64,000 nucleotides of DNA. Source: Pedomonas mirosovicensis. Lineage in GTDB: Bacteria > Pseudomonadota > Alphaproteobacteria > Sphingomonadales > Sphingomonadaceae. Below, one piece after another: positions 41,982 to 50,874 of the stretch (its first letter is position 1; each line of letters begins with the position of its first letter). A program made the position numbers and the translations under genes. The stretch covers positions 2,371,001 through 2,435,000 of the forward strand of contig NZ_JAKFIA010000001.1 in NCBI RefSeq assembly GCF_022569295.1, given 5' to 3'. The notes under the pieces are model-generated. The model was given only the letters and a program-made list of their open reading frames with translations, was not told the origin of the DNA and did not search any database.

Positions 41982-42938
41982 ATGAGTGGATTGCTCGCCC
42001 TGCTGGATGATGTGGCGGCCATCGCCAAGATCGCCGCCGCATCGGTGGACGATATCGCCGCGCACACAGGCAAGGCGAGCAACAAGGCGCTGGGCGTCGT
42101 TATCGATGACGCAGCGGTAACGCCGAAATATGTCTCCGGCCTGAAGGCGGCGCGCGAGCTTCCCATGATCTGGCGCATCGCCGTGGGCAGTATCAGGAAC
42201 AAGGCCCTACTGCTGCCCGCTCTCATCGGGCTCAGCCTGTTTCTGCCGCAGGCGATCACCGTTCTTCTATTGCTGGGCGGCGCTTATCTCTGCTTCGAGG
42301 GAGCGGAGAAGGTGTGGCACGTGCTGTCGCCCCACGGGGACCATGCCGCCGAGGCCCATGCGCCGAAGGACCCGACCGAACTGGAGGAGGAGCGCGTTGT
42401 CGGCGCGATCAAAACCGACTTCATCCTCTCCGCGGAAATCATGACCCTCTCGCTTGCCTCTATCGAGAGCCCGTCCATCTGGATGCAGCTTGTCACCCTG
42501 GCCCTTGTCGGCATCCTGATTACTGTCGGCGTATACGGTACGGTCGCCCTGATCGTGAAGCTGGACGATATCGGCGTGCTCCTGGCTCGCAAGGGTCGGC
42601 TGCAGGCAACGCGCTGGCTCGGCAAGGCCATGGTGAAGGGCGTGCCCACGCTGTTGTGGCTGCTGTCCCTCGTCGGCACGGCGGCCATGCTGTGGGTGGG
42701 CGGCAGCATCTTCGCCCATTCGCTGCATGGCCTTGGCCTGCACGAGCCTTACGCCACCATCCACCACCTGGCGGAGCAGACCGCAGCTGCCGTTACGCCG
42801 GCCTTATCGGGCATCACCGGCTGGACGGTCGCGGCGCTGTGCGATGGCCTCTTCGGCCTTGTCCTCGGCTTCATTCTCATCCCGGTCAGCGCCAAGGTCA
42901 TCACGCCGCTGTGGGAGAAGCTGCGCCCGGCGGGCTGA
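41982..42938 (+). CDS. DUF808 inner-membrane protein
   Basis: 318 residues from ATG 41982 with GGAG upstream. MSGLLALLDDVAAIAKIAAASVDD and GKASNKALGVVIDDAAVTPKYVSGL are the DUF808 (YedI-like) signature. About six hydrophobic helices follow, with a charged loop (SPHGDHAAEAHAPKDP). No function is known for the family. Divergent from DUF3597; no EcfG site was found for it. Confidence 0.9.
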   Translation: MSGLLALLDDVAAIAKIAAASVDDIAAHTGKASNKALGVVIDDAAVTPKYVSGLKAARELPMIWRIAVGSIRNKALLLPALIGLSLFLPQAITVLLLLGGAYLCFEGAEKVWHVLSPHGDHAAEAHAPKDPTELEEERVVGAIKTDFILSAEIMTLSLASIESPSIWMQLVTLALVGILITVGVYGTVALIVKLDDIGVLLARKGRLQATRWLGKAMVKGVPTLLWLLSLVGTAAMLWVGGSIFAHSLHGLGLHEPYATIHHLAEQTAAAVTPALSGITGWTVAALCDGLFGLVLGFILIPVSAKVITPLWEKLRPAG

Positions 42939-42977
42939 GGGGTTACGGACGCCCTCAGCCTCTTTCCGCCGAGCCCG

Positions 42978-43370
42978 TTATTCGCAGTGAATATCGCCCC
43001 GGTCGATGGCGCGGCCCGCCAGCGCGCCCGCGCCTGCGCCCAAAATGGTGCCGAGCGTCTTGGACCCTCCCGGCGCGATCAGGTTGCCGAGCACACCGCC
43101 GCCGATAGCACCGACAATCGTACCGGTGGTGCCATCATCCTTCTTGCAGTAGTAGCGGCCGTCCCTGCCCCGATAGATTACGTCGTTGTCGCGCAGCTGG
43201 CGACGTTCGGCCCGGTGGCGGCGGTCCCGGCGATCGTGATTCCGATAGCGGTCATCATAGCGCTTACCGTAACCCGGCCGATCGCCGCGATGACCGTAGT
43301 CGTTGCTCGCGCAGGCCGTCAGGCTCATCGAGCAGATCACCGCTGCAATCAGGAAGGAGGCTCGCTTCAT
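42978..43370 (-). CDS. Glycine-zipper 2TM lipoprotein
   Basis: 130 residues from ATG 43370. Lipobox LTAC (SMSLTACASND), then a very basic Arg/Tyr/His/Asp-rich stretch (about 25-75), and a glycine-zipper 2TM region GTIVGAIGGGVLGNLIAPGGSKTLGTILGAGAGALAGRAID near the C-terminus. Similar proteins (17-kDa antigen/SlyB-like) sit in the outer membrane. GGAGAG precedes the start. It is the last chromosomal gene before the integrated element. Confidence 0.85.
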   Translation of the reverse strand: MKRASFLIAAVICSMSLTACASNDYGHRGDRPGYGKRYDDRYRNHDRRDRRHRAERRQLRDNDVIYRGRDGRYYCKKDDGTTGTIVGAIGGGVLGNLIAPGGSKTLGTILGAGAGALAGRAIDRGDIHCE

Positions 43371-43554
43371 TACACTCTCCACTTAAAGCCAAGCTTGCGT
43401 TTCCAAACGCACGAACACGCGCCGGAAACCGTTCCGTGAAGAAAATATTAGAGTGGCTTTAATGTCTGGGAGATGAACTGCGCGACTTGGGAGAAGGGCG
43501 AAAATCCGAAACGCCGATCTCAGGATAAGATGCTGATGATAAAGCCCAAACGCA

Positions 43555-43580
43555 AAAAGGCCGCCCGAAGGCGGCCTTTT
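43555..43580 (-). terminator. UUCG-loop terminator, probable original tRNA-Met terminator
   Basis: Minus strand reads AAAAGGCCGCC, loop TTCG, GGCGGCCTTTTT: an 11-bp stem with a stable tetraloop and T-run. It lies 10 nt beyond the 15-bp tRNA 3'-end copy, in the position expected for the terminator of the tRNA-Met gene before the element inserted. Confidence 0.75.
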
Positions 43581-43590
43581 GAAAAGCGGT

Positions 43591-43605
43591 GTTGGTAGCG
43601 GAGGA
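43591..43605. repeat. attL: copy of tRNA-Met 3' end
   Basis: GTTGGTAGCGGAGGA, identical to 56077-56091 and corresponding to the tRNA acceptor stem 3' strand plus CCA on the minus strand. This direct repeat marks one edge of the integrated element. Confidence 0.85.
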
Positions 43606-43765
43606 CCGTGTTGGACGATGTAACCCCACATGGTCCTATGTCGCTCGTGCAACCAAATAACCTGGTCCTTCTCTTAACTCAGCTAGGTTCCGAAATCTTC
43701 TGCATTTATTAATTTCGACCGAGCATTCTCGCACTATCCCTAGCGGTCGCTGACCAGCCCGTTAC

Positions 43766-44791
43766 ATGAAGGCGCACATGCCCATCATCCTGAAGAAGGC
43801 GAAAAAGCAGGTTGCGTCTAACAAGACCCAAACCCTCAAGGAAAATAACCCTGCCATAAGCCTGACTAGCCCCTCCCCTAGGCAGAACATTGCTCAGGCA
43901 CCTATCCCCTTTATCGATCGAATCAGTGTGGTCCTAAAGGTTCCTACGACTGAAGACGCGGAAGCGATCCACAGCTCAATCTGGACTACGTTTCAGGATA
44001 CCTCAGTCTTTAAGCCTGCAATGGCATCAGGAGGATTCAACCGTGCCATGAGGGTGGCATTGAATTCTGTCTTAGATGCCAAGAGGTGGCCTCACCTTCA
44101 GTATGCCTACATAGACAAACTAGCCACCAAGTTTCGAATTGAGTTTGTCCCGGTTGATCTTGGGCCTGAAGGGCTGGCCGAACTGCACGCTGTTTTGACA
44201 ACCATCATGCCGGATGGCTGGGGCTACTTCGTTGATCACGGTCATATCACCCGGCTTGATGTTGCCGTAGATTTACCAACGGTGCGGATGGACGAATTCC
44301 ACTTTCTTCCTAAACAGGGCGCGACAGTAACCGCTTGGAAGCAGGACGGGGCGCTTCAAACCTACCAACACGGCAAGCCCAAGGGGGACCACACCTCTAT
44401 CTACAACCGAAAAGCCAAGCGCATTGCCCATGGCAAGCCTTGGAAGGGAAAGGAGGGAGTACGGATTGAGCGCCGCCTCAAGGGCAAGCACTGGCCGCTC
44501 AAGCAGCTGTGCAATCTGCCGAATCCGTTTGCGAGCTTGAATATGATCGCGCGGCATGTTGGACCCCCTGAGGGCGAACATAAGCCTTACATTTGGGAAC
44601 TATTCCTGCGCGCCGCCGAGCATACAGGGCTGCCTGCGGCCTTAGCTTTGCTGCCTGCCGAGAAGCGCACGCTGTATCGGAAGCATCTGAACGGACAAGC
44701 ACTGGGTTGGTGGGATGTCGAGGCAATCTGGGCTAATTGGCCCCCGATGTTAGATGAACTGAAGATTGCCTCACCAAAGGCGTGGATTTGA
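43766..44791 (+). CDS. Replication-initiator-like protein (Rep_trans/RstA type)
   Basis: 341 residues. The middle holds GHITRLDVAVDLPTVRMDEF and, later, TSIYNRKAKR and GVRIERRLKGKHWPL, a pattern seen in phage and plasmid replication-initiation factors (gene II/RstA-like, Rep_trans family), where the conserved Arg-x-Asp and Tyr nick DNA. The first 50 residues are basic and polar. It is the first gene inside the left end of the element. GC is lower than the host and codon use differs. The assignment is by motif pattern only; another DNA-binding or relaxase-like role is possible. Confidence 0.6.
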   Translation: MKAHMPIILKKAKKQVASNKTQTLKENNPAISLTSPSPRQNIAQAPIPFIDRISVVLKVPTTEDAEAIHSSIWTTFQDTSVFKPAMASGGFNRAMRVALNSVLDAKRWPHLQYAYIDKLATKFRIEFVPVDLGPEGLAELHAVLTTIMPDGWGYFVDHGHITRLDVAVDLPTVRMDEFHFLPKQGATVTAWKQDGALQTYQHGKPKGDHTSIYNRKAKRIAHGKPWKGKEGVRIERRLKGKHWPLKQLCNLPNPFASLNMIARHVGPPEGEHKPYIWELFLRAAEHTGLPAALALLPAEKRTLYRKHLNGQALGWWDVEAIWANWPPMLDELKIASPKAWI

Positions 44792-45239
44792 CGGCAGGTG
44801 TGTGCCCAGCGTGGTCGTGCAATTAATTGCACAGGCTTTAACCTGCACTCAGGGCAGCGACATGCCTGTGAAGTACAGAATGAACAGGCCCCGATAGGAC
44901 CGACTAGCACCCATTGTCGTCGTTTGGAACAAGTCTGGTGGCTTCTGAAACCTGCCTATTGTTCATGTGACCCACTGCACACGTGCGAACGACTCGCTTG
45001 GGGCACTTGCCATTCGTAACGTCTGCGGCATAAGCTGCTGAAATGGATAAGCTCCGACCGTCAAAGTGCATGCACAAGGAGGTCCGACCGCTTTCCACCT
45101 GTTTGATTTAAGTCTAAGTGACAGTTTGACGTTCGAGTATACCGGTGGTGGCGTCGAGAGGCCGAACATTTTGAGAATAGACAGCCCTCAAATGAACTAA
45201 GCGAAGACCGCTCGTTACGATATTTGCGAAGGGGACCTG
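44792..45239. other. Intergenic region in element
   Basis: About 450 nt without a convincing gene. It contains one copy of the 16-bp palindrome GTGCAATTAATTGCAC at 44817. Confidence 0.5.
44817..44832. repeat. Palindrome copy 1
   Basis: GTGCAATTAATTGCAC, a perfect 16-bp palindrome just after the Rep-like gene; identical at 52888 and shorter at 50904. Confidence 0.7.
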
Positions 45240-47192
45240 ATGACCGAGGCAGCCGGGCTGTTTTTCGACAATCGATTTATGGAGCGCCACGCGGGGTCGA
45301 TCATTGTCGATCCGGCAGTCGCCATAGTGGAACTTGTCGCCAATGCCTGGGATGCCTGGTCGACTAAGGTGGATATCGTCTGGCCCGAGCGCGGCACCGA
45401 TGCGGCGTTTACCATCAAGGACAATGGCAAGGGCATGACCGAGGCCCAGTTCCTGACGCGCTGGAAGACACTCGATTATAATCGCCTGCGCGACGAAGGG
45501 GCAGAATCGCCTCCGCCGCCGGAGATGTCGGACCTCAGGCCCCGCGTCGCCTATGGCCGCAACGGCAAGGGGCGCCACGCAGCGTTCCGGTTCGGCGAGG
45601 CCTACCGCGTACGGACTTGGCGCGACGGCACGGCGGTCACTTTTGAGGTGAGACGCGGCACCGCGCAACCATTCACGGTCGACCGGATCGCGATCGAGGC
45701 CGAGGTTGATGGCCACGGCACTGAGATCATGGCGATCAGTCCACAGCCGATGCATATGACACCAGACGAGGCGCGTGAGGTGATCGGCACGCGCTTCCTC
45801 GCCGATCCCAATTTCACGGTGACGGTCAACGGCACCAAGGTGACGTTCGACGATATCCCCGAGGCGCAGCGCCGCGAGATCGAGATTGAGGTGCCGGGCT
45901 ATGGCACCGCGCACCTGATCGCAATCGACACACAGAAGGCGGACAAGACGACACGCCAGCACGGCATCGCCTGGCGCGTCAACAATCGCATTGTCGGCAC
46001 GCCGGGCTGGGTTGGGTTCGACCAGGAGCGCCTCGTCGACGGGCGGAGCAGCGAGGCCAAGCGCTTCATTTTCATTGTACTCGCCGATTTCCTAGTCGAT
46101 GAGGTGCTGCCCGACTGGTCGGGCTTTTGGCCGGGCCGCGACGCCTGGCCGGCGACGCGGGCGGCAGTGCATGCCAGGATTCGCGAATATTTGGGTGCAT
46201 TTAGCGCCGATCGGCGGCGCGAGACCAAGCAGACAGTGCGCGAGAATCTCGGCCGCACCATCGCGCAACTCACGCCTGTCAGCCGCGACCGCTGGAATGA
46301 GTTCGTCGACCGGATTGTTGACACCTGCCCGTCGATGACTCCCGACACTGTCGAGCAGGTCGCGGGCATCCTCGCCAATCTCGAGCTCTCCACAAGCAAA
46401 TACGAGCTGATCGCCAAGCTACATGACATGCAGCCGGGCGACCTCGACGAGCTCAACGCACTGCTCGTGGATTGGACCGTTCGCACGGCCAAGCTCGCGC
46501 TTGACGAGATCGCACAGCGGTTGAAGCTGATCAGAGAGCTCGACCAGAAACTTCGTGACGAAACGATGGACGAAGTGGGCGACCTTCAGCCGCTGTTCGA
46601 ACGCAGCCTCTGGGTGTTCGGCCCCGAGTTCGAGAGCCTCGAGTTCACCAGCAACCGCGGCATGACCGAGGTGATCCGCAAATTCTACGGCCGTAAAGAT
46701 CAAGGCAGTCGATTGCGCCCCGATTTCGTGATGCTCCCCGACGGCAGCGTCGGCTTCTACAGTCGCGATTCGCATGATCTCGGCCATGAAGTGGACGGCG
46801 TGTCCCGGCTCGTCATTGCCGAGATCAAGAAGCCAGGCGTGCTGATCGGCTCCGAGGAAAAACAGCAGCCTTGGAAATATGTCCGCAAGCTAATGGACAA
46901 GGGCTATGTCACCGACGCCACCACCGTCACCTGCTATGTGCTCGGCTCGCACATCGATCCGGCGGAGACGGGCGACGAGACCAAGAATAACAACCGGGTA
47001 TTCATCCGCGCGATGACCTATTCAACCTTCGTCAAGCGTGCCGAGAAGCGCATGCTAGGCCTGCGCGACAAGCTGCGCGATGCGCCCTTCCTCAAGGAGC
47101 AGGGGATCGACCCCGAAACCTACATGCGGCCACAACTACCGCAACAGGGCGATCTTCTTGATGCAGTCGAGCCCGCGGCTACACGTTCATAG
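45240..47192 (+). CDS. GHKL ATPase fused to Shedu-like nuclease (candidate defence protein)
   Basis: 650 residues. The N-terminus is a GHKL (Hsp90/MutL/MORC-like) ATPase: N-box VELVANAWDA (Glu31, Asn35), DNGKGM (61-66) and GRNGKGRHAAF (about 105-115). A linked S5-like segment follows, including WRVNNRIVGTPG. A helical middle (about 330-445) leads to a C-terminal nuclease-like domain: LFERSLWVFGPEF, RPDFVMLPDG with D495, and VIAEIKKPG with E528 and K530, giving a D-x(n)-E-x-K pattern resembling Shedu (DUF4263). ATP-gated DNA or RNA cleavage is inferred. AAGGGG precedes ATG 45240. It stands alone in the element. Confidence 0.75.
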   Translation: MTEAAGLFFDNRFMERHAGSIIVDPAVAIVELVANAWDAWSTKVDIVWPERGTDAAFTIKDNGKGMTEAQFLTRWKTLDYNRLRDEGAESPPPPEMSDLRPRVAYGRNGKGRHAAFRFGEAYRVRTWRDGTAVTFEVRRGTAQPFTVDRIAIEAEVDGHGTEIMAISPQPMHMTPDEAREVIGTRFLADPNFTVTVNGTKVTFDDIPEAQRREIEIEVPGYGTAHLIAIDTQKADKTTRQHGIAWRVNNRIVGTPGWVGFDQERLVDGRSSEAKRFIFIVLADFLVDEVLPDWSGFWPGRDAWPATRAAVHARIREYLGAFSADRRRETKQTVRENLGRTIAQLTPVSRDRWNEFVDRIVDTCPSMTPDTVEQVAGILANLELSTSKYELIAKLHDMQPGDLDELNALLVDWTVRTAKLALDEIAQRLKLIRELDQKLRDETMDEVGDLQPLFERSLWVFGPEFESLEFTSNRGMTEVIRKFYGRKDQGSRLRPDFVMLPDGSVGFYSRDSHDLGHEVDGVSRLVIAEIKKPGVLIGSEEKQQPWKYVRKLMDKGYVTDATTVTCYVLGSHIDPAETGDETKNNNRVFIRAMTYSTFVKRAEKRMLGLRDKLRDAPFLKEQGIDPETYMRPQLPQQGDLLDAVEPAATRS

Positions 47193-47603
47193 GGGAAGCT
47201 CATGGCTTGCGCGCAAGTTGCAAGCTGCTTCATATCGTAAGCGGCCAGAGTGCTATGGCAGTTATATTCCCTAAGGCAACCTAAACCTGCCAGTTCCCTC
47301 ACGGCCAGCAGGCGACCTTGACGCGGTCACCGAAGCGACCGATGAGCGCGGTCGTCACCAACGACCCGACATCCTAGCAGGTCTGCCGCCCGACTACGGC
47401 GCGGGACTAGTCTGGATGACGGTGTCTCCACTTAGAAAGGCCGCTGAGCTCGCTGGAGACTGACGTTCTCCAGAATAGTGCTTCGTGAGCCACCCGCAAA
47501 ATGGCTAACAGGCTGGACGGTCAATACATCATGACTATTCTAGGTTGAAGAGGACATGCAGCACAAGGCAGCATGACTGTAAGTTCCCGTTTACGGAGTA
47601 GGC
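47193..47603. other. Intergenic region in element
   Basis: About 410 nt between the ATPase-nuclease and HEPN genes. No convincing gene, terminator or repeat seen. Confidence 0.45.
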
Positions 47604-48944
47604 ATGACTTTCGACGAGATGATTGAAGCTTTCTGTAGCGGTACGCTCGAGAACGACATGCCCCGCATCGCGCTGCTCCGACAAGGAAGCCAAGAAGGCG
47701 AGGAGATAATGGGCCCTGGCACTCTCCGGCAGAATATCGAGGGTGAAATCGAGCTCAAATGCCATGTAGGCTTCGATGACCCTCAACGTATGATAGACTT
47801 GATAAATCGCTCTCAGATGTCCGAGGCGGGCGCGCTCTTCGCCGAAACTGATTATTACCATGTGACCGCCACCGACGCGCATGATGCCGTCTGGGACGCC
47901 GGCAGCGTGCTCATCAATTCTTCGATTTCACTGCCCATGGCAGCAGGGGTTATCAGGGCAAAGCCCAAACTGCTCCGGCGTCACACCACCGTGCGCACGC
48001 TTACATCTAGCCTTAAATTGCATTTCTTCGATCAGGCTCAGAGAAACTGGAGAGGGCTGATCGGAGGGCCGTACACCGTCGAACTTGATAGTCTCCGCGT
48101 CCTGCTTACGGTTGAGCAAGCGCGAGAGGGGCAAATCAAGGTTCTTGCCACCTGCGATGATGCATTTCCTGAGGCGTTCGAACGTCGTTTGGTCGAAGCG
48201 CTTCAGTTCGTGGTCGGACAGTCGCTCCACTGCGCGGTCGTGGACGTGATCGCAGCGTCATCCCGGACCCTTTCTCTCTATGGAGCTACCTCACATATCA
48301 GGCGCGTGCCCTCCTTTCCGCCACTGGCGACGCATACTACTCAGTACACCAGTCAGCTTATCGGGCTGCTTCGCTGTTATCTGCGATACCTTATGGCCCT
48401 CCCGGACGAAGGCATTTGGAGCCCACCTTCGAGCTTTCTGTCGCTGCTGCGTAGGTCCAGCGAGAGTTCCATCGACGGATGGTTGATTGGTATTTGTGTT
48501 GCCGTCGAAGGGCTTGCCGGGCTGATTGAGTTCGAGCCTTCGAAGCTAGCGGATGAGCTTGCCAGCTTCCAAGAGAACGCCGCTGCATGGATAAGTGCCC
48601 AGGGCATCTCTGACGGTAACCGAAAGCGCATTGAGGGGCTAATCGGGCAGCTAAACACCGTTAGACCTCGCGATCGCATGATGAGCTTGGTGCCGGGCGG
48701 ATATCTCCTTGAGGATGACATCAAGACTTGGACCAAAGCGCGCAATAGTGCTGTGCATACGCGGCGAGCAGGACTTGCCGACCTGAAGCCGCGCAATCTT
48801 CAGAAGAGCATCGACCAGCTTCATCGCATCTACCGTTTACTCTATTCCATCATTTTCTACGTTATCGGCTATCGAGGCGTATATACCGACTATGCCGAGC
48901 GCGGCTTTCCGGAGAAGGATGATTCCGGGGCACCGACTAGCTAA
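47604..48944 (+). CDS. ApeA-like HEPN-domain protein (candidate defence RNase)
   Basis: 446 residues. The C-terminal half is helical and contains TKARNSAVHTRR, with R380-N-x3-H385, the Rx4H motif of HEPN ribonucleases. The N-terminal half is mainly beta (GTLRQNIEGEIELKCHVGF to YTVELDSLRVLLTVEQ), in line with the ApeA layout of a beta-rich sensing domain before HEPN. ApeA is a single-gene abortive-infection protein in which HEPN cleaves RNA on phage infection. Overall similarity is by architecture only. GGAG precedes ATG 47604. Confidence 0.65.
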   Translation: MTFDEMIEAFCSGTLENDMPRIALLRQGSQEGEEIMGPGTLRQNIEGEIELKCHVGFDDPQRMIDLINRSQMSEAGALFAETDYYHVTATDAHDAVWDAGSVLINSSISLPMAAGVIRAKPKLLRRHTTVRTLTSSLKLHFFDQAQRNWRGLIGGPYTVELDSLRVLLTVEQAREGQIKVLATCDDAFPEAFERRLVEALQFVVGQSLHCAVVDVIAASSRTLSLYGATSHIRRVPSFPPLATHTTQYTSQLIGLLRCYLRYLMALPDEGIWSPPSSFLSLLRRSSESSIDGWLIGICVAVEGLAGLIEFEPSKLADELASFQENAAAWISAQGISDGNRKRIEGLIGQLNTVRPRDRMMSLVPGGYLLEDDIKTWTKARNSAVHTRRAGLADLKPRNLQKSIDQLHRIYRLLYSIIFYVIGYRGVYTDYAERGFPEKDDSGAPTS

Positions 48945-49264
48945 GGATGCGGGCCAACGATCAACGTGTGGAGTCCGACCATAAAACACTGCTGTAGATG
49001 TCAAGTTAAAGAGGCGGGCGTGTTTCGGCTTCCAGCGATCACCATCTGGCGTTAAACGGAGAGAATGTAGGTGTGTGACGTGTAATTTGCAGATAGCCAC
49101 ATGTTTATCGCACAGTGGCTTTTGGCAGGAGCAGTCGCTCACGTGTTCTTCGATAAATGATCTGAATTGGTCGACACCTACCTGAGGCATTGTGCGCCAA
49201 CGAGGGCCGCTATCCTCGCCCTCGGCTCTCGAAACCCGCCCTGCTGCTTTCGGCCAAGAGTTAC
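48945..49264. other. Intergenic region in element
   Basis: About 320 nt; no convincing gene. A TGTAATTTGCA near 49088 resembles the operator-like sequence at 49677. Confidence 0.4.
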
Positions 49265-49600
49265 TTAAGCCTTCGGACGAAGGGCTGCCTCAATCAGGTT
49301 GCTTAACCAGCGTAGTTCGTTTTCGTTGAGGCTTGCGAGACGGGTCGTGATATCCATCAGCGCGCCGCGCTTGAGCTGACCGGATGGCAGATCGGGAGTA
49401 AACAGCTCAGCAGGATCAACACCCAGAGCCTCCGCAAGCTGGGTAATCACACCAAAGCGCGCACCGCTCGTGCCGCCCTCGATCTTCGAGACCATATCCA
49501 CGCTGATGTTCGCCCGTTCGGCAAGTGCTTCCTGTGTCAAGCCAAGCCGCAAACGGTGAGCTTTCACCAATCGCCCAAATCTCGTGCGTAAATCGACCAT
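49265..49600 (-). CDS. XRE-family HTH transcriptional regulator
   Basis: 111 residues. The HTH is at about 15-60: LGLTQEALAERANISVDMVSKIEGGTSGARFGVITQLAEALGVDP. A helical C-terminal part (about 75-108) could dimerise. GGAGA precedes ATG 49600. It is divergent from a small membrane-protein gene, with a near-palindromic TGTAATTTACA between them; a role as element repressor is plausible (inference). Confidence 0.88.
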   Translation of the reverse strand: MVDLRTRFGRLVKAHRLRLGLTQEALAERANISVDMVSKIEGGTSGARFGVITQLAEALGVDPAELFTPDLPSGQLKRGALMDITTRLASLNENELRWLSNLIEAALRPKA

Positions 49601-49676
49601 GCCTTGTCTCCATCGGCATGGTTACGCGGTCCGCTGAACCGGGGTGACCGACGTAAATTAGAATAACGCTATAACT

Positions 49677-49687
49677 TGTAATTTACA
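49677..49687. promoter_or_regulatory. Possible XRE operator
   Basis: TGTAATTTACA, an odd-length palindrome between the divergent XRE and small membrane-protein genes, in an AT-rich promoter region. Confidence 0.35.
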
Positions 49688-49776
49688 GGCAACTTTGGCA
49701 GAGAAATGTAAGCTCATTCTGGTAGCGCCCTCCGCCGCTGCCAGTAGCGATGACTGTTAAGCATGGAGGTACGGTC

Positions 49777-49974
49777 ATGTCGGATGCCATCCGAGCGTTG
49801 CGTGAGAAGTCCAGGGTCCGGGCGGAAGCCCACAAGACAAGGCGAAAACTGCTGAGGTGGTGTCTCGCAGCCTTAACTGTGGCTGGGCTATGGGCGGCTT
49901 GGACCGCCGCAAGAACGTTTGAACCTCAGGCTGCCGAGTGCATTCTGGAACTCCCATCTCCTGCTAGCCCCTGA
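49777..49974 (+). CDS. Small single-pass membrane protein
   Basis: 65 residues. GGAGGT lies 6 nt before ATG 49777, which selects this start over an upstream ATG. A basic N-terminus (LREKSRVRAEAHKTRRKLL) precedes one membrane helix (WCLAALTVAGLWAAWTAA). No family recognised. Divergent from the XRE regulator, which probably controls it. The following 49975-50224 interval is AT-rich and seems to hold the DUF488 promoter. Confidence 0.6.
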   Translation: MSDAIRALREKSRVRAEAHKTRRKLLRWCLAALTVAGLWAAWTAARTFEPQAAECILELPSPASP

Positions 49975-50224
49975 AGCGCCGCCGAACCGGAGGCGTCACA
50001 GCCCCTCCTAAGAGACCGGACGCGCCACCCAGAGAGATTAAAAAGCAATCGGAGAGGTTGAAATAGAAAGAGTAAATCGGCATACTTAGTAATTCCCACT
50101 AATACCCCCATAAATATCAAATTATGCCACCATAAACAGACTCAACTTAACGAATTAGGTGCTATTTTTCTGCCAATTGATCTAATTTTTACTTAGAATG
50201 AGCCTTATATTTGAAAGGTTCATC

Positions 50225-50770
50225 ATGGATAATGTCTTCACTATCGGGCATTCAAATATCAGTTGGGGCGAGTTTCACTATGCCCTCGAACTGTTTGATG
50301 TCGGTTGCATCCTAGACGTCCGATCATCGCCAACTTCCCGCTGGCCCCAGTTTAGGCAGCATGGCTTGCGGGACCGACTGAACCGTGTTGGTATCTCCTA
50401 TATCCATCTTGGCGAGCATCTGGGCGGTCACCCCAAGTGGGGACCGACGGAATATGACGCACGACGCCATACCACATCCTTCGCCATCGGGATCGAAAGC
50501 ATACTCAGCGTTGCCGCCCGATGCAGACCTGCCCTGATGTGTTCAGAAGCTGATCCGCTGCGATGTCACCGTTTCCTATTGATCTCCCGCCACCTCAACG
50601 CCCTGCCCAACGTAGACGTCCGGCATATCCGACATAACGGCACGCTGGAAGGTCACATCCAGGCAGAAGATCGCCTGCTAGCCCTACACCGGATGTCGCA
50701 GGACTTACTAACCAATCGAGAGGAACTATTGGCTGAAGCCTACGCCCGACAGGAGCGAAAGCTAGCCTGA
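50225..50770 (+). CDS. DUF488 family protein
   Basis: 181 residues from ATG 50225 (AAAGG 6 nt before); an upstream start is possible. The DUF488 signature is complete: VFTIGHSNISWGEFHYAL, ILDVRSSPTSRWPQFRQ, ISYIHLGEHLGGHPKWG and ALMCSEADPLRCHRFLL with the CSExDPxxCHR motif. The family is widespread, often in mobile or defence contexts, with no settled function. Lower GC in its upstream region is in line with recent transfer. Confidence 0.9.
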   Translation: MDNVFTIGHSNISWGEFHYALELFDVGCILDVRSSPTSRWPQFRQHGLRDRLNRVGISYIHLGEHLGGHPKWGPTEYDARRHTTSFAIGIESILSVAARCRPALMCSEADPLRCHRFLLISRHLNALPNVDVRHIRHNGTLEGHIQAEDRLLALHRMSQDLLTNREELLAEAYARQERKLA

Positions 50771-50874
50771 CAAAGCGAAGACCTTGCAGTTCCAGACCCC
50801 CGCCTTTGAGCACAGCGACTTCGGCGCACAGGCTCACAATTGCTCGACAAACACAAGAAGGGCAATGACAGGAA

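Noticed and set aside
44798-45098. Short frames between the Rep-like and ATPase genes
   Set aside because: No ribosome-binding sites, no conserved features and inconsistent codon use; treated as non-coding.
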